Shown here in pieces: positions 25,846 to 34,304 of a stretch of 41,799 bases of DNA. Below the pieces are notes generated by a model that was given only the letters and a program-made list of their open reading frames with translations, was not told the DNA's origin and searched no databases. Position numbers and translations under genes: made by a program. Position 1 is the stretch's first letter. Every line of letters begins with the position of its first letter. Source of the stretch: an uncultured Flavobacterium sp. (GTDB lineage: Bacteria; Bacteroidota; Bacteroidia; Flavobacteriales; Flavobacteriaceae). The stretch is taken from positions 1 to 41,799 of the forward strand of contig NZ_CAMLMK010000012.1 in NCBI RefSeq assembly GCF_946481155.1. The letters run 5' to 3'.

Positions 25846-26331
25846 TTAATTGAGGATAAGCTTTTTCTCTTCTTCGGTAAAAACTTTTGACTGTTTGGCG
25901 TAGATCTTAATGTATTCTTTCAAATCCTTGGACTGTTTTTCAAAAGAACTTACGATCATTTTTTTATCTTCCTCGATATTGCCTTTATATTTGAGGGCTT
26001 TTGGCGTATGCTCCTGGATACTCAGGCGGATTAAACGGATTTCGGCATTGTTAGGGAGACTTTTCACGGAGCTTTCCACCATTTTCAATCCTTGCGTCAA
26101 GAGTTCCTTGCGTTTCTTTTTATCCGAAGTATATTTTGATTTAAGGGAAATTGCCGCGCCTTTGTAGGCTAGCAAAACCTTATTGTCTTTATTGTAATCT
26201 GAAAGCGAATTGTAGAATTGTTCTGCACTTTGTTTTGTTTTCGAGGCGGCATAATAATTTTCCCTTACACTGGGAAGTTCCTGTGCAACCAGAAAAAAAA
26301 CAGAGGCCACTATGGAAAATAATGCGTTCAA
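25846..26331 (-). CDS. Unknown exported helical protein
   Basis: The 161-residue product has a probable signal peptide (hydrophobic residues about 3-16, then QELPS) and a mostly helical Lys-rich body. No known motif is visible. I read a TTG start at 26329-26331: the upstream hotdog gene ends at 26333, one base before it, and no ATG stands in the signal region. It lies between the hotdog gene and GT2, each within 6 bases, so it is part of the operon. The role is not known; periplasmic localisation and the neighbours suggest lipid assembly or transport, by context only. Confidence 0.6.
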   Translation of the reverse strand: MNALFSIVASVFFLVAQELPSVRENYYAASKTKQSAEQFYNSLSDYNKDNKVLLAYKGAAISLKSKYTSDKKKRKELLTQGLKMVESSVKSLPNNAEIRLIRLSIQEHTPKALKYKGNIEEDKKMIVSSFEKQSKDLKEYIKIYAKQSKVFTEEEKKLILN

Positions 26332-26332
26332 A

Positions 26333-26704
26333 TTATACTTTTTTATAATTGTTTGTCAATTTTAATGCCACAGTGTCATCAAAGCTGGTGGTGTTTTTGA
26401 CTTTAACTTCTGATGTTAAATCCCCAGACAACTCTAACTCCAATTTCAGCTTGGGATTGATTTCCGGATTGATCAAAGCCATGAACTTCACATTGGAACA
26501 ACTGGTCATCAGCAAGTCGCTTCCGACAATTTCCTGTGAAAGCTCCTTGATGATCTGCATCATACACACACCCGGCGTTACAGGATTTCCGGGAAAATGC
26601 CCTTTGAAAATCTCGTGTTGGCTGTTTAATATCACCTCTGCACTGTATTTCCCCTCGGAAACATTTTCCAGCTTTGCAACCGTATAAAAATCCTTTAACA
26701 GCAT
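26333..26704 (-). CDS. FabZ-like hotdog dehydratase with His kept and catalytic Glu replaced by Gln
   Basis: The 123-residue protein has a hotdog fold of the FabZ/FabA type. The motif GHFPGNPVTPGVCMMQ carries the catalytic His (H36). The position 14 residues later, Glu in FabZ and Asp in FabA, is Gln (Q50). FabZ needs both residues, so this protein on its own may be inactive or weak as a beta-hydroxyacyl-ACP dehydratase. It resembles ApeI-type subunits of aryl polyene systems. Two other hotdog genes in the cluster (38170-38631, 38634-39068) show the reverse loss, so it may work in a mixed dimer. It is spaced 6 bases from the neighbouring barrel gene. Confidence 0.82.
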   Translation of the reverse strand: MLLKDFYTVAKLENVSEGKYSAEVILNSQHEIFKGHFPGNPVTPGVCMMQIIKELSQEIVGSDLLMTSCSNVKFMALINPEINPKLKLELELSGDLTSEVKVKNTTSFDDTVALKLTNNYKKV

Positions 26705-26710
26705 GTCTGA

Positions 26711-27343
26711 TTATTTTTTAATGTCAAATGTATAGGAAACACCTAACTGAAATACCTGGTTTAAAATGATATCGTCGTAATTTCCATTATTATCATCATC
26801 GTACTCATCATAATTATTTCCGAAAATATCTACCATTCCCTGTTTGATTCTCGCCTCAAAAGTCAAGCCATTGGGAAGGGAATATCCTATTCCGCCTATC
26901 AGGCCAAGGTCAAACCCGATTGGTTCTTCGGTATAGTTTTTCCGGAAATTATCTCCCACTTTAAAGTCCAGCGACGGACCTACAACTGCCTGGAAACCAT
27001 GACCAAACGTAAATTTATTAATAATTCCTAAAGATAAGTAATCTACAGAATATTTCACGTTTCTTCTTGAATAGCCAACCATTGGATCGAAGTTATCCGA
27101 GAAATAGACCTGAGAAATAATAGCTCCCTGTCGGGAATACACCACTTCCGGCTGAAGCGTGTATATTTTAGCTATTTTAATCGCTAATAGCCCGCCCATA
27201 TAAAAATCGGTTTTCGAATCCGCATCGGCGTTGGTGAAGGTTGAAAAATTCAATCCGCCTTTAAACCCCGGCTTAACGGAAATTTGTGCTGAAACACCGG
27301 ACACGATTAAGCCAAAAACTACAATTGCAAAATATTTTCTCAT
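26711..27343 (-). CDS. Outer-membrane beta-barrel protein (PorT-like), copy 2
   Basis: The 210-residue protein has a signal peptide (MRKYFAIVVFGLIVSGVSAQ, cleavage after Ala19) and alternating beta strands with GGLNFS, QPEVVYSRQG and GVSYTF segments typical of the OMP_b-brl_2/PorT-like barrels of Bacteroidota. An acidic Asp/Asn-rich loop lies near residues 175-190. It is clearly related to the next gene (27350-27955), with the same order of motifs, showing a tandem duplication. No enzymatic role is visible. In a pigment operon, these barrels may hold or move the lipid in the outer membrane; this is inference. Confidence 0.8.
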   Translation of the reverse strand: MRKYFAIVVFGLIVSGVSAQISVKPGFKGGLNFSTFTNADADSKTDFYMGGLLAIKIAKIYTLQPEVVYSRQGAIISQVYFSDNFDPMVGYSRRNVKYSVDYLSLGIINKFTFGHGFQAVVGPSLDFKVGDNFRKNYTEEPIGFDLGLIGGIGYSLPNGLTFEARIKQGMVDIFGNNYDEYDDDNNGNYDDIILNQVFQLGVSYTFDIKK

Positions 27344-27349
27344 TCAAAA

Positions 27350-27955
27350 TTATTTTTTAACATCAAACGCATAGCTCATACCTACCTGATACACCACATT
27401 GGTATAATCCCAATCACTATTTACAGGAATAATTCCTTTCTTGATTCTTGCTTCAATACCTAAATTTTTAGTGAAATTATAACCCACTCCGGCAAAAAAC
27501 GCAAAATCGATGCCGCTATAATCATCATAATAATAGTAATCATCGTTATAAGTCGCGTTTAGTTGCTTACTCATGTCATTAATTTTAATATCGATTGTCG
27601 GACCCACGTGAAAATTAAAGCCATTGAAAGTAAATTTATTGGCAACAGCAAGTGACAGATAAGAAATATCAAGCGTCTCATTGTGTCTTACATTATTAGC
27701 ATCTACATATTCATACTTCGATCCTTGTCTCGAATAGGTCAATTCCGGCTGTAAAATATAAAATTTTGACAATTTTAATTCCCCGAAAGCGCCGGCATAA
27801 AAATCGGTTTTTGAACTGAATTTCTCATTAGGATTATCGGTTTGTGTGAAATGCGAAAAATTTAAACCCGCTTTGATTCCCGGCTTAAAAGTTACCTGAG
27901 CGTTTATTTGTGCCATTCCGAAGAAAAGCAATGCTGCAATAATTGACTTTTTCAT
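27350..27955 (-). CDS. Outer-membrane beta-barrel protein (PorT-like), copy 1
   Basis: The 201-residue protein has a signal peptide (MKKSIIAALLFFGMAQINAQ, cleavage after Ala19) and a barrel pattern parallel to its downstream neighbour: FKPGIKAGLNFSHF near residue 23, LQPELTYSRQG in the middle and a closing VGMSYAFDVKK. The two genes are 6 bases apart and share motif order, so they arose by duplication. An acidic Tyr/Asp-rich loop is found near residue 140. Function is presumed structural or transport in the outer membrane, and there is no direct evidence for a pigment role beyond position. Confidence 0.8.
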   Translation of the reverse strand: MKKSIIAALLFFGMAQINAQVTFKPGIKAGLNFSHFTQTDNPNEKFSSKTDFYAGAFGELKLSKFYILQPELTYSRQGSKYEYVDANNVRHNETLDISYLSLAVANKFTFNGFNFHVGPTIDIKINDMSKQLNATYNDDYYYYDDYSGIDFAFFAGVGYNFTKNLGIEARIKKGIIPVNSDWDYTNVVYQVGMSYAFDVKK

Positions 27956-27965
27956 TTAGCTATAC

Positions 27966-28586
27966 TTAATTAGTAATTTGGGTTAACGTTATTTTTAGCT
28001 TGATATTGTTATGCTGTATCTGAATATTTTCGGCAAAAGTACTGTTTTTTGCTCCAAATTCGAAGACAACCTTCTCTTTCATTTTGGTGGCGTGGACCAG
28101 TTTTACGAGTTTTTTATCCGTTTTGCTTTCGAAGAAATAATTAAAACGTTTCCCATCAGCCGATTTGTAAATCATAGATTCTTCATTTTCAAAAACTTCC
28201 TGAACAACATGATTAGTTTTCAGCAGCAACCGAAAATCGTCCCGCAACGTGTTCACGATAATCTTCCGGTCTAAATCTTCAACAATGTAGTTTATTTTAA
28301 AGTCGGTTTCCGAAAGTTCGAAATCGAGTAATGTATTCCCGAAATCAGTAGTAAAAACAACACGATGCGTAGAATCATCCATCCTCTTAGCGATAAAAAT
28401 ACCGCTCAGCTGATTGCCGTACACTTCGATATGCGCTTTATAAACATAATCGGTTTCAGGATTGGAAAAATACTGGTTTTTGTATTGCTGAACTACATTC
28501 TCTTTTTTTTCTGCATTGGGTATCTGATAGGATTTGCACGAAAAAAAGAAAACAGAGACAAGGCTAATTAGTAAAAACCGAATCAT
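27966..28586 (-). CDS. Unknown lipoprotein
   Basis: The 206-residue product begins with a lipoprotein signal, MIRFLLISLVSVFFFSC (lipobox FFSC, Cys17). The mature part is mixed alpha/beta with no motif that I recognise. I place the start at the ATG at 28586, giving a 23-base overlap with the LolA-like gene; an ATG at 28598 (MPKSMIRF) is the alternative, and a longer TTG reading would bury the signal. The position after LolA, before the barrels, suits a lipoprotein involved in outer-membrane delivery of the product. This is context only. Confidence 0.65.
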   Translation of the reverse strand: MIRFLLISLVSVFFFSCKSYQIPNAEKKENVVQQYKNQYFSNPETDYVYKAHIEVYGNQLSGIFIAKRMDDSTHRVVFTTDFGNTLLDFELSETDFKINYIVEDLDRKIIVNTLRDDFRLLLKTNHVVQEVFENEESMIYKSADGKRFNYFFESKTDKKLVKLVHATKMKEKVVFEFGAKNSTFAENIQIQHNNIKLKITLTQITN

Positions 28587-29190
28587 CGACTTTGGCATTG
28601 ATTTGCTTGTTTTTGAATACGATTCGCGTGAAATCTCCGGAGGGTTCAATCAGTTTTACCTGAGAAACCGTGGCATCATTCATTGGGAAATATAAATCGA
28701 CCTGCTTGATGTATTTTTTGATGGTTGCTGTCTTTGGTGTCAGCTTGGCGATGTAAGTATCTTTGGTTTTGAAATAGGCGATCGAAAATTCGTTGTCGTC
28801 GAACATATTCCCGCTCACGCTTCCCACGATCAGCTTGTTGATTTTCTCAAACATTTTGCCGTTGGCATCCACTGTGCTTTTCTTGCCCTGATCGTTGATG
28901 TGCACTTTGTTGTTCTTGAAAACAATGCTGTATTGGTAAGGTTTGGTATACTGCCAGTTCAGCAAATTAGGTTGTTTGAACGACATTTTTCCGGACGTCT
29001 CAATGTCTTTGGCTAAGAAGTCCAAATGCTTGTATTGGATAAAATCGGTTTTCAAGGATTTTATCGTCTTGGTTTCTTTCTCTACGGAAGCCTTAAATGT
29101 CGCGATTTCTGAAGCAGACATCTTCTGCTCCTGCGCAAAAACGCATAAGCCCATTAGTAAAAACAACGCTAAAAAAACTCTAGTCTTCAT
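28564..29190 (-). CDS. LolA-like outer-membrane lipoprotein carrier
   Basis: The 208-residue protein has a signal peptide (MKTRVFLALFLLMGLCVFAQ) and the LolA-type fold pattern: an N-terminal helix with KSLKTDFIQYK, then SGKMSFKQPNLLNWQYTKPY, and strands with ATIKKYIKQVDLYF. LolA carries lipoproteins through the periplasm. LolA-like copies inside aryl polyene and flexirubin clusters probably carry the lipid pigment, not lipoproteins; this is inference. It overlaps the deacetylase gene by 11 bases upstream and the lipoprotein gene downstream, so it is part of one translationally linked set. Confidence 0.85.
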   Translation of the reverse strand: MKTRVFLALFLLMGLCVFAQEQKMSASEIATFKASVEKETKTIKSLKTDFIQYKHLDFLAKDIETSGKMSFKQPNLLNWQYTKPYQYSIVFKNNKVHINDQGKKSTVDANGKMFEKINKLIVGSVSGNMFDDNEFSIAYFKTKDTYIAKLTPKTATIKKYIKQVDLYFPMNDATVSQVKLIEPSGDFTRIVFKNKQINAKVDDSVFTN

Positions 29191-29956
29191 ATGCCGGAAG
29201 GTTTAATAAAGTGTCGATGGTTATGACATCGTACTTTTCTGATTGCAAAAATAGCAATAACTGTTCCAAAACGCCCACCGTTTTTAAAGAAGTGTCGTGG
29301 AGCAGGATAATTCCGCCCGGAGCTACCTTACTTTTCACCCTTTCGAAAATTTTCTTTTCCTCTGGAATCACGGTATCCAGCGAACGGTTATTCCATCCGA
29401 TGACATAGTGTTTTGTTTTGGCAACGGCTCTTGCGATCTTAGGATTGGTTACACCAAAAGGCGGCCTGAAAAACAAGGCTTTCTTGCCGGAAAGCTGTTC
29501 TATAATCTGATTCGTATGATTGATTTCTTCGATCACTTTCATAGTAGGAAAAATACCGAAGCGGTTGGAATGCGAATAGGAATGATTTCCGACCGTATGG
29601 CCTTCAGCTATGATTCTTTTAAAAATATCCGGATGCTTTTCAATTTGTTTTCCGATGCAGAAAAAAGTAGCTTTGGCATTATACTGCTGAAGCAAATCCA
29701 AAACTTTCTCCGTCATGGGATGCGGACCGTCATCAAAGGAAATGGCGATTTTTCGGTCTTTTTCGTTGGGATTGCTGGAATACGTTTTAACAAAATAACC
29801 CAACCGGATATCCGAAACGCCCCAAATGGTCATCGTCAGCCAAAACAGAAAAAGCAATAGAAAAAGCCGCCATTTCACTTCAAAATAAAAGCCTGACACA
29901 GACAAAACGACCAAAACGGCAACACAAAAAACGATTATGTTTTTATGTCTCAGCAT
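29180..29956 (-). CDS. Membrane-anchored polysaccharide deacetylase-like protein (NodB fold)
   Basis: The 258-residue protein starts with hydrophobic segments (about residues 7-23 and 29-48), then a NodB-type carbohydrate esterase domain. The catalytic and metal motifs are intact: SFDDGP with D75 and D76, and the metal-binding His pair H125 and H129 in GNHSYSH. RPPFGV follows as the third family motif. Members remove acetyl groups from sugars such as GlcNAc. In this cluster its substrate is unknown; it could remodel the cell-wall sugar layer or act on the glycosyl product of the GT2 protein. It overlaps the CLF-like gene by 7 bases upstream. Confidence 0.85.
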   Translation of the reverse strand: MLRHKNIIVFCVAVLVVLSVSGFYFEVKWRLFLLLFLFWLTMTIWGVSDIRLGYFVKTYSSNPNEKDRKIAISFDDGPHPMTEKVLDLLQQYNAKATFFCIGKQIEKHPDIFKRIIAEGHTVGNHSYSHSNRFGIFPTMKVIEEINHTNQIIEQLSGKKALFFRPPFGVTNPKIARAVAKTKHYVIGWNNRSLDTVIPEEKKIFERVKSKVAPGGIILLHDTSLKTVGVLEQLLLFLQSEKYDVITIDTLLNLPAYED

Positions 29957-31011
29957 CTTTTTAGTATGATTAAACTATGGTCTTTTCCCTGGTATTGGTT
30001 GTAAAGCAGAATGGTTTCATAACTGTCTTTTTTGATGGAATTCATACTTACAACTTTGGGAAGCTCCTGATTTTTCAGGACATGGGATGCTACCCAGAAT
30101 CCGAAACCGGAGGCTGTATTGTATTCGCCGCTCAGGTGTTTATAATAAACCTGAGGCGTGTCCTTAAAAATCGTCTCTGAAACAGCATAATACTTATCAA
30201 ATTCAACATCGCCGTTATTTCCTAAAACTACGGCATCAATGTCGGATACTTTCAGGTTATTGGAAGCCAAAAAAGATTCGATGTATTCCTGAACTTCATC
30301 AGCTCCTAAAGAATTTACCATTGAAACCGCTGCTACCGAAGCATACGAACTTTCTTTTTTTGCATTTTCCAATACAAAGAAACTTGCGCCTTCGCTGAAA
30401 ACGATGCCTTTTGAATTCGAATTCAGAATAGAATACGGTTTGTTCTCTTCCGATTTGATAACATTGGTGAGTTTATATAAAGCGAGTGTGTGCTGTGCCG
30501 TTTCATCGATTCCGCCCACCAAAATGGAATTGGCTTCCTCGTTTTCGAGCTGCATTTTCGCGTCTAACAATGCCGTTTCAAAAGAAACAGCGCCGTTAAC
30601 ATACGTAAAATTATAGCCTTTGCATTGCAGACCAAGAGCAATTTGCCCGCCTACGGTATTGTGTGTTGACTGAATGAAGGAGGTTGGTGTTAGGAATTCT
30701 TCTTTGTTGTCTAAAATCGCTTTCAGGAACTTTTCGGAATCTTCCACACAGCCCATTCCGGTTCCGGTGATGATGGCGTCCGGTATTTCAACATTAGCTT
30801 CTTTTAAAGCTTTTGTTGAAGCAGCGATCCCCATTTTCACTCCTTTTGCCATTCGGCGGATAGCGGCTGGCGGAATGAATTCTTTGTATGACGGCTGATT
30901 GGCGTAAAGCACGTTTTCCGTTTCGTTGATTGTTGTTTCCGATAAAAATTCCGTTTCAAAGGTATCTTGAGTCGAAATACAGCCTACGCCATTGATATAA
31001 CAGGTCTTCAT
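29950..31011 (-). CDS. Ketosynthase-like chain-length factor lacking all catalytic residues
   Basis: The 353-residue protein has a beta-ketoacyl synthase fold but its catalytic triad is gone. At the Cys position the sequence reads YVNGAVSFET (about V142 by my alignment). The HGT region is replaced by LGNNGD, and the last GH motif by HLSGEYNTASG. This matches the chain-length factor partner of type II systems, such as ApeC, which dimerises with a working ketosynthase and shapes the chain. I place the start at the ATG at 31011, sharing one base with the stop of the upstream ketosynthase (TAATG); an upstream frame start adds ten residues of no family character. The pairing with the preceding gene is therefore both positional and translational. 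Confidence 0.82.
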   Translation of the reverse strand: MKTCYINGVGCISTQDTFETEFLSETTINETENVLYANQPSYKEFIPPAAIRRMAKGVKMGIAASTKALKEANVEIPDAIITGTGMGCVEDSEKFLKAILDNKEEFLTPTSFIQSTHNTVGGQIALGLQCKGYNFTYVNGAVSFETALLDAKMQLENEEANSILVGGIDETAQHTLALYKLTNVIKSEENKPYSILNSNSKGIVFSEGASFFVLENAKKESSYASVAAVSMVNSLGADEVQEYIESFLASNNLKVSDIDAVVLGNNGDVEFDKYYAVSETIFKDTPQVYYKHLSGEYNTASGFGFWVASHVLKNQELPKVVSMNSIKKDSYETILLYNQYQGKDHSLIILKRC

Positions 31012-32201
31012 TAGCTTTTCGAAAATAAAACGGTTGAACAATTTCCGCCAAACCCAAACGAGTTGGACAGCACATGGCTGATGGATTTTTCTTTTATAGT
31101 CGTCTGCGGAAGCAAATCAAACTCTTCCATAGGGGTTTCGAAATTCAGGTTTGGGAAGATGATGTTGTTTTGCAGGGCCAGCACACTGTACACCGCTTCA
31201 ATTGCGGCTGCAGCAGCTAACGTATGTCCGGTAAAGGCTTTGGTGGAACTGAATTCCGGCACGTTATCTCCGAAAATCCTGAGAATTGCCCGCCCTTCCG
31301 ATAAATCGTTATTTGGTGTCGCTGTTCCGTGAGCATTGATATAATCTATGTCTGATGGCAGCAGATTGGCTAATTTCAACGCTTTTTGCATCGCCAGAAA
31401 TGCCCCTTCCCCATTTTCCGAAGAAGCGGTTTGATGGTAGGCATCATTCGCATTTCCGAAACCGGAAACATAGGCCATCACTTTTTTATTCTCTTTCTGA
31501 ACGATTGCATCTGATTCTAACACCAAAAATGCTGCTGCCTCACCTAAATTCAATCCTTTCCGGTTGTTATCGAAAGGCGTATTGTACGTATCCGATAAAA
31601 TCATCAGCGTTTTGAAACCATTGATGGTGAATTTTGCCAAAGCGTCAGTTCCGCCAACGATTACGCGGTCTAACTGTCCGGATTGGATCAGCCGGGCGCC
31701 CATCATAATTGCATTCGCTGCGGAAGAACAGGCTGTACTTACTGTAGTCACAAGCCCTTTCAACCCTAAATGCTCCGCGATTTTATGCGACGAATCGCCG
31801 GCATCGTGGCTGCTGATGTATTTTTGGCAGGCTTCGTTTTCAAAATATTCGTAATAATACTTCTCGGTCATGTCCATTCCGCCCACGCTTGTCGCCGAAA
31901 TCAAGCCCGTTTTGTATTCATTGATATTCTGAATCCCTGCATTTTCGACCGCCTGTTGTGCAGCAATCGTGCCCAGCATGGCCGTTCTTGAAAAATTATT
32001 ATCAGGAGAAAGCTGTAACTGTTGCGCTAACTGTTGGTTGGTCAGTTTGATCTCGCCTACTTTGATTACGTCCTTATGGATCGTTTCCAAATTCTCAATA
32101 GTCGAAATCCCCGTTTTACCGCTTACTAACGCATTGTAATTCTCTTCGACATTGTTTCCAATCGAAGAAATTATTCCCATTCCGGTTATAGCAACTTTCA
32201 T
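31011..32201 (-). CDS. Beta-ketoacyl-ACP synthase, FabF-like, intact triad
   Basis: The 396-residue protein is a FabF-type condensing enzyme, catalysing decarboxylative chain extension of acyl-ACP with malonyl-ACP. The Cys-His-His triad is complete: C158 in VSTACSS, H291 in INAHGTATP, and H326 in AFTGHTLAA. The length matches the family. Together with the adjoining dead partner (29950-31011), it likely forms the polyene-elongating ketosynthase/chain-length factor, as ApeO/ApeC do in other aryl polyene systems. It follows the ACP gene with an 89-base gap holding repeats, the largest gap inside the core genes. Confidence 0.9.
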   Translation of the reverse strand: MKVAITGMGIISSIGNNVEENYNALVSGKTGISTIENLETIHKDVIKVGEIKLTNQQLAQQLQLSPDNNFSRTAMLGTIAAQQAVENAGIQNINEYKTGLISATSVGGMDMTEKYYYEYFENEACQKYISSHDAGDSSHKIAEHLGLKGLVTTVSTACSSAANAIMMGARLIQSGQLDRVIVGGTDALAKFTINGFKTLMILSDTYNTPFDNNRKGLNLGEAAAFLVLESDAIVQKENKKVMAYVSGFGNANDAYHQTASSENGEGAFLAMQKALKLANLLPSDIDYINAHGTATPNNDLSEGRAILRIFGDNVPEFSSTKAFTGHTLAAAAAIEAVYSVLALQNNIIFPNLNFETPMEEFDLLPQTTIKEKSISHVLSNSFGFGGNCSTVLFSKS

Positions 32202-32211
32202 TGTGATTTCT

Positions 32212-32275
32212 GGATTATTAGATTACTCGATTATTATATATTGGACTGTTCACACTTCTAAAAATCTAACAATCC
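32212..32275 (-). repeat. Inverted repeat between ACP and ketosynthase genes
   Basis: Arms at 32212-32224 (ggattattagatt) and 32263-32275 (aatctaacaatcc) pair with one mismatch, separated by 38 bases. There is no clear T-tract, so it is not a typical terminator. It lies in the 89-base gap just after the ACP stop, in the transcribed strand of the operon. Confidence 0.55.
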
Positions 32276-32286
32276 AACAATCTAAC
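32263..32286. repeat. Three tandem 8-bp repeats (aatctaac type)
   Basis: Three consecutive octamers read aatctaac, aatccaac, aatctaac at 32263-32270, 32271-32278 and 32279-32286; the middle one has a single change. They overlap one arm of the inverted repeat in the ACP-ketosynthase gap. The core AATCTAA is also found in the tandem repeat at 4606-4633. Confidence 0.75.
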
Positions 32287-32290
32287 TGAT

Positions 32291-32548
32291 CTATTTAGTT
32301 CTGTTTGCAGTGATGTAAGCTGCCATCGTATCAATTGACTGGAAAATGGTTTTTCCTTCTTTCGGATCTGTTAATTTGATTCCATAGTCTTTGTCCAATA
32401 ACACGATTAACTCCAGGGCATCGATTGAATCCAATCCTAAACCATCGCCAAAAAGTGCGTCGTTATCATTAATATCCTCTACAGCAATATCTTCTAAGTT
32501 TAAAACTTCAATGATTTTTGATTTTAATTCCTGCTTTAATGCTTCCAT
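32291..32548 (-). CDS. Acyl carrier protein
   Basis: The 85-residue protein is an acyl carrier protein, with the phosphopantetheine attachment Ser at S41 in LGLDSIDALEL. It would carry the growing aryl polyene or fatty chain as a thioester. It sits amid the ketosynthase genes, 2 bases after the truncated ketosynthase-like gene and 89 bases before the FabF-like gene. Only one ACP is seen in this window; other aryl polyene clusters often have two, so a second may lie outside. No phosphopantetheinyl transferase gene is present here. Confidence 0.93.
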   Translation of the reverse strand: MEALKQELKSKIIEVLNLEDIAVEDINDNDALFGDGLGLDSIDALELIVLLDKDYGIKLTDPKEGKTIFQSIDTMAAYITANRTK

Positions 32549-32550
32549 GA

Positions 32551-33165
32551 TTATTTATTGTATAATGTATTTACTAATTCTTCTTTATGTTCTAATCGCC
32601 CTTCTTTTTCCACCATATATACGATGGCTTTGTATTTTTCCTGATAATATTCCACCCAACCGCAGAGTACCTTTTCCGCCTTACCTGTTTCCAGAAGCAG
32701 ATTGGCGTACTGCGTCATAAATTCGGTATTGAAAGTATCAAATACAAAAAACGCGTTCTCCGACTGTAATTTATGCTTAATACTAATTTCCCCAATACAG
32801 ATATTCGGCAAGGTGTACACAAAAACTGCCGGGCTTGGAAAATATTCTTCTTTATCAGCAATCGAACTTTGGTACTTTACATCAGTATCTAAACTTGACG
32901 ATTGGTTCGCGAAAACCAGTGCAATATCATTTTCTTCTTCCGGATTTACGCTGTCTTTCAGTATGATTTCCGAAGTCAGGAACGCCAGCTTACTCAAATT
33001 GTCCATTTTAAAGAACTTCGGGTATTCGATCCCAAAATGTTTGTATGTCGCTTTTGCAAATTCCGAAAAAGGAACATTTTCCGCTTCAAACTGCTTTTCA
33101 CCGTTAATCGTAACCGAATTATTCTCGATTACGCAATAGTTTGATATGTACTTATTTGTCTGCAA
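32551..33165 (-). CDS. Short ketosynthase-like protein (N-terminal half type), no active Cys
   Basis: The product is about 204 residues with weak similarity to the N-terminal half of beta-ketoacyl synthases, of the Ketoacyl-synt_2 kind found in aryl polyene clusters. Around the Cys position the sequence reads [20 protein letters not shown] and no Cys is available. The C-terminal half with the two His is absent. I propose a TTG start at 33163-33165 ([12 protein letters not shown]), which falls 2 bases after the upstream ketosynthase stop; a longer frame from another TTG at 33204 overlaps that gene by 37 bases. It may be a structural partner or scaffold; its function is unproven. The ACP gene follows in 2 bases. 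Confidence 0.65.
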   Translation of the reverse strand: MQTNKYISNYCVIENNSVTINGEKQFEAENVPFSEFAKATYKHFGIEYPKFFKMDNLSKLAFLTSEIILKDSVNPEEENDIALVFANQSSSLDTDVKYQSSIADKEEYFPSPAVFVYTLPNICIGEISIKHKLQSENAFFVFDTFNTEFMTQYANLLLETGKAEKVLCGWVEYYQEKYKAIVYMVEKEGRLEHKEELVNTLYNK

Positions 33166-33167
33166 AT

Positions 33168-34304
33168 TTAGTTTACTTTTTCGAATAAAACAGCAGTATT
33201 GCAACCTCCGAAACCGGATGCTGTTTTCAGGAAATAATTAATCTCTTTTTCAGTGCTTTCAGAAATGACTGCAACAGGTTGTGTTACACCCATTTCAACA
33301 AATCCTTGAGAAGCAATCAGTTGGTTCTTTCGCGCACTTTCGATGGCGATTACCGTTTCTAAAAGCCCGGAGGCGCCCAGAGTATGTCCGTAATAGCCTT
33401 TCAGACTGTTCACCGGAACTTCTTCCATACCTAATCGGTTGAACGCAATGGCTTCCATTTCGTCATTGTATAGTGTAGCTGTTCCGTGTGCGGAAATATA
33501 GCTGACTTTTTCTTTTTCAATATTAGCTTCCCTGAAAGCGCTTTCGATGCTTCGAAACAAACCTTCACCTGTTCGCGATGGACCGGAAATATGGTTGGCA
33601 TCATTGACCGCGCCATCTCCGATCACTTTCACTGCTCCCTCACTTACCTCATCTTCACTGGAAGTCATATAAATTGCCGCTGTTGCTTCGCCCAGGGTCA
33701 CGCCGTTTCTGTCCTTATCGTAAGGCTTACAAGGGCTTTCACTCATCGCCTGAAATGACGTAAATCCGGATAAAACGAATTCGGAAATCTCATCGCCGGC
33801 TACCACAAAAGCATTGTCGTACACTCCGGCCTGAATCATTCGTTTAGCCACAGCAATTGCCAAAATTCCGGAAACGCAGGCATTGGAAACCACAATTGGC
33901 TCGGTAGTAAATCCGAAAAACGAACTCACTTTTTTGGCCAAAGCCGCTAAATGAGCCGTAGCGATTTCGCAATCCTTATTTTCCAGCAGGCTGATATTTC
34001 CTTTGGTTGTAGAAAATACAAAAGCTGTTCTGTTGGTGATTTTATGTTTACTGATTATTGGCGCTAAAGCCAGAATCAGCATTTTTTCTAATTTGGTGAA
34101 ATGCTCTTCGGTTGAAATTCCGTCAAAAGCAGTATTTAGCTTTTCAGTATCGATAACCGACGCATAAAACAATTCCAGCATCCCTAATTTTTCATGTTGC
34201 CTGATTCCGGAGTCCCCTTTAAGCAAGGCATTCCAGTTGGATGCGACATCAAAACCTAAAGGCGTGATGCAATTGGTATCGGTTATGTAAACGTTCTTCC
34301 CCAT
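33168..34304 (-). CDS. Beta-ketoacyl-ACP synthase, second intact copy
   Basis: The 378-residue protein has a full condensing-enzyme triad: C143 in VSNACVSG, H273 in ISAHGTATL, and H307 in KGYYGHTLG. It is shorter and more divergent than the FabF-like protein at 31011-32201. In aryl polyene systems a second ketosynthase, such as ApeR, works separately from the ApeO/ApeC pair, perhaps at early steps; assignment here is by analogy. The ATG at 34304 shares one base with the thioesterase stop (TAATG), and I prefer it to a longer frame from 34334. The truncated ketosynthase-like gene follows. Confidence 0.87.
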   Translation of the reverse strand: MGKNVYITDTNCITPLGFDVASNWNALLKGDSGIRQHEKLGMLELFYASVIDTEKLNTAFDGISTEEHFTKLEKMLILALAPIISKHKITNRTAFVFSTTKGNISLLENKDCEIATAHLAALAKKVSSFFGFTTEPIVVSNACVSGILAIAVAKRMIQAGVYDNAFVVAGDEISEFVLSGFTSFQAMSESPCKPYDKDRNGVTLGEATAAIYMTSSEDEVSEGAVKVIGDGAVNDANHISGPSRTGEGLFRSIESAFREANIEKEKVSYISAHGTATLYNDEMEAIAFNRLGMEEVPVNSLKGYYGHTLGASGLLETVIAIESARKNQLIASQGFVEMGVTQPVAVISESTEKEINYFLKTASGFGGCNTAVLFEKVN

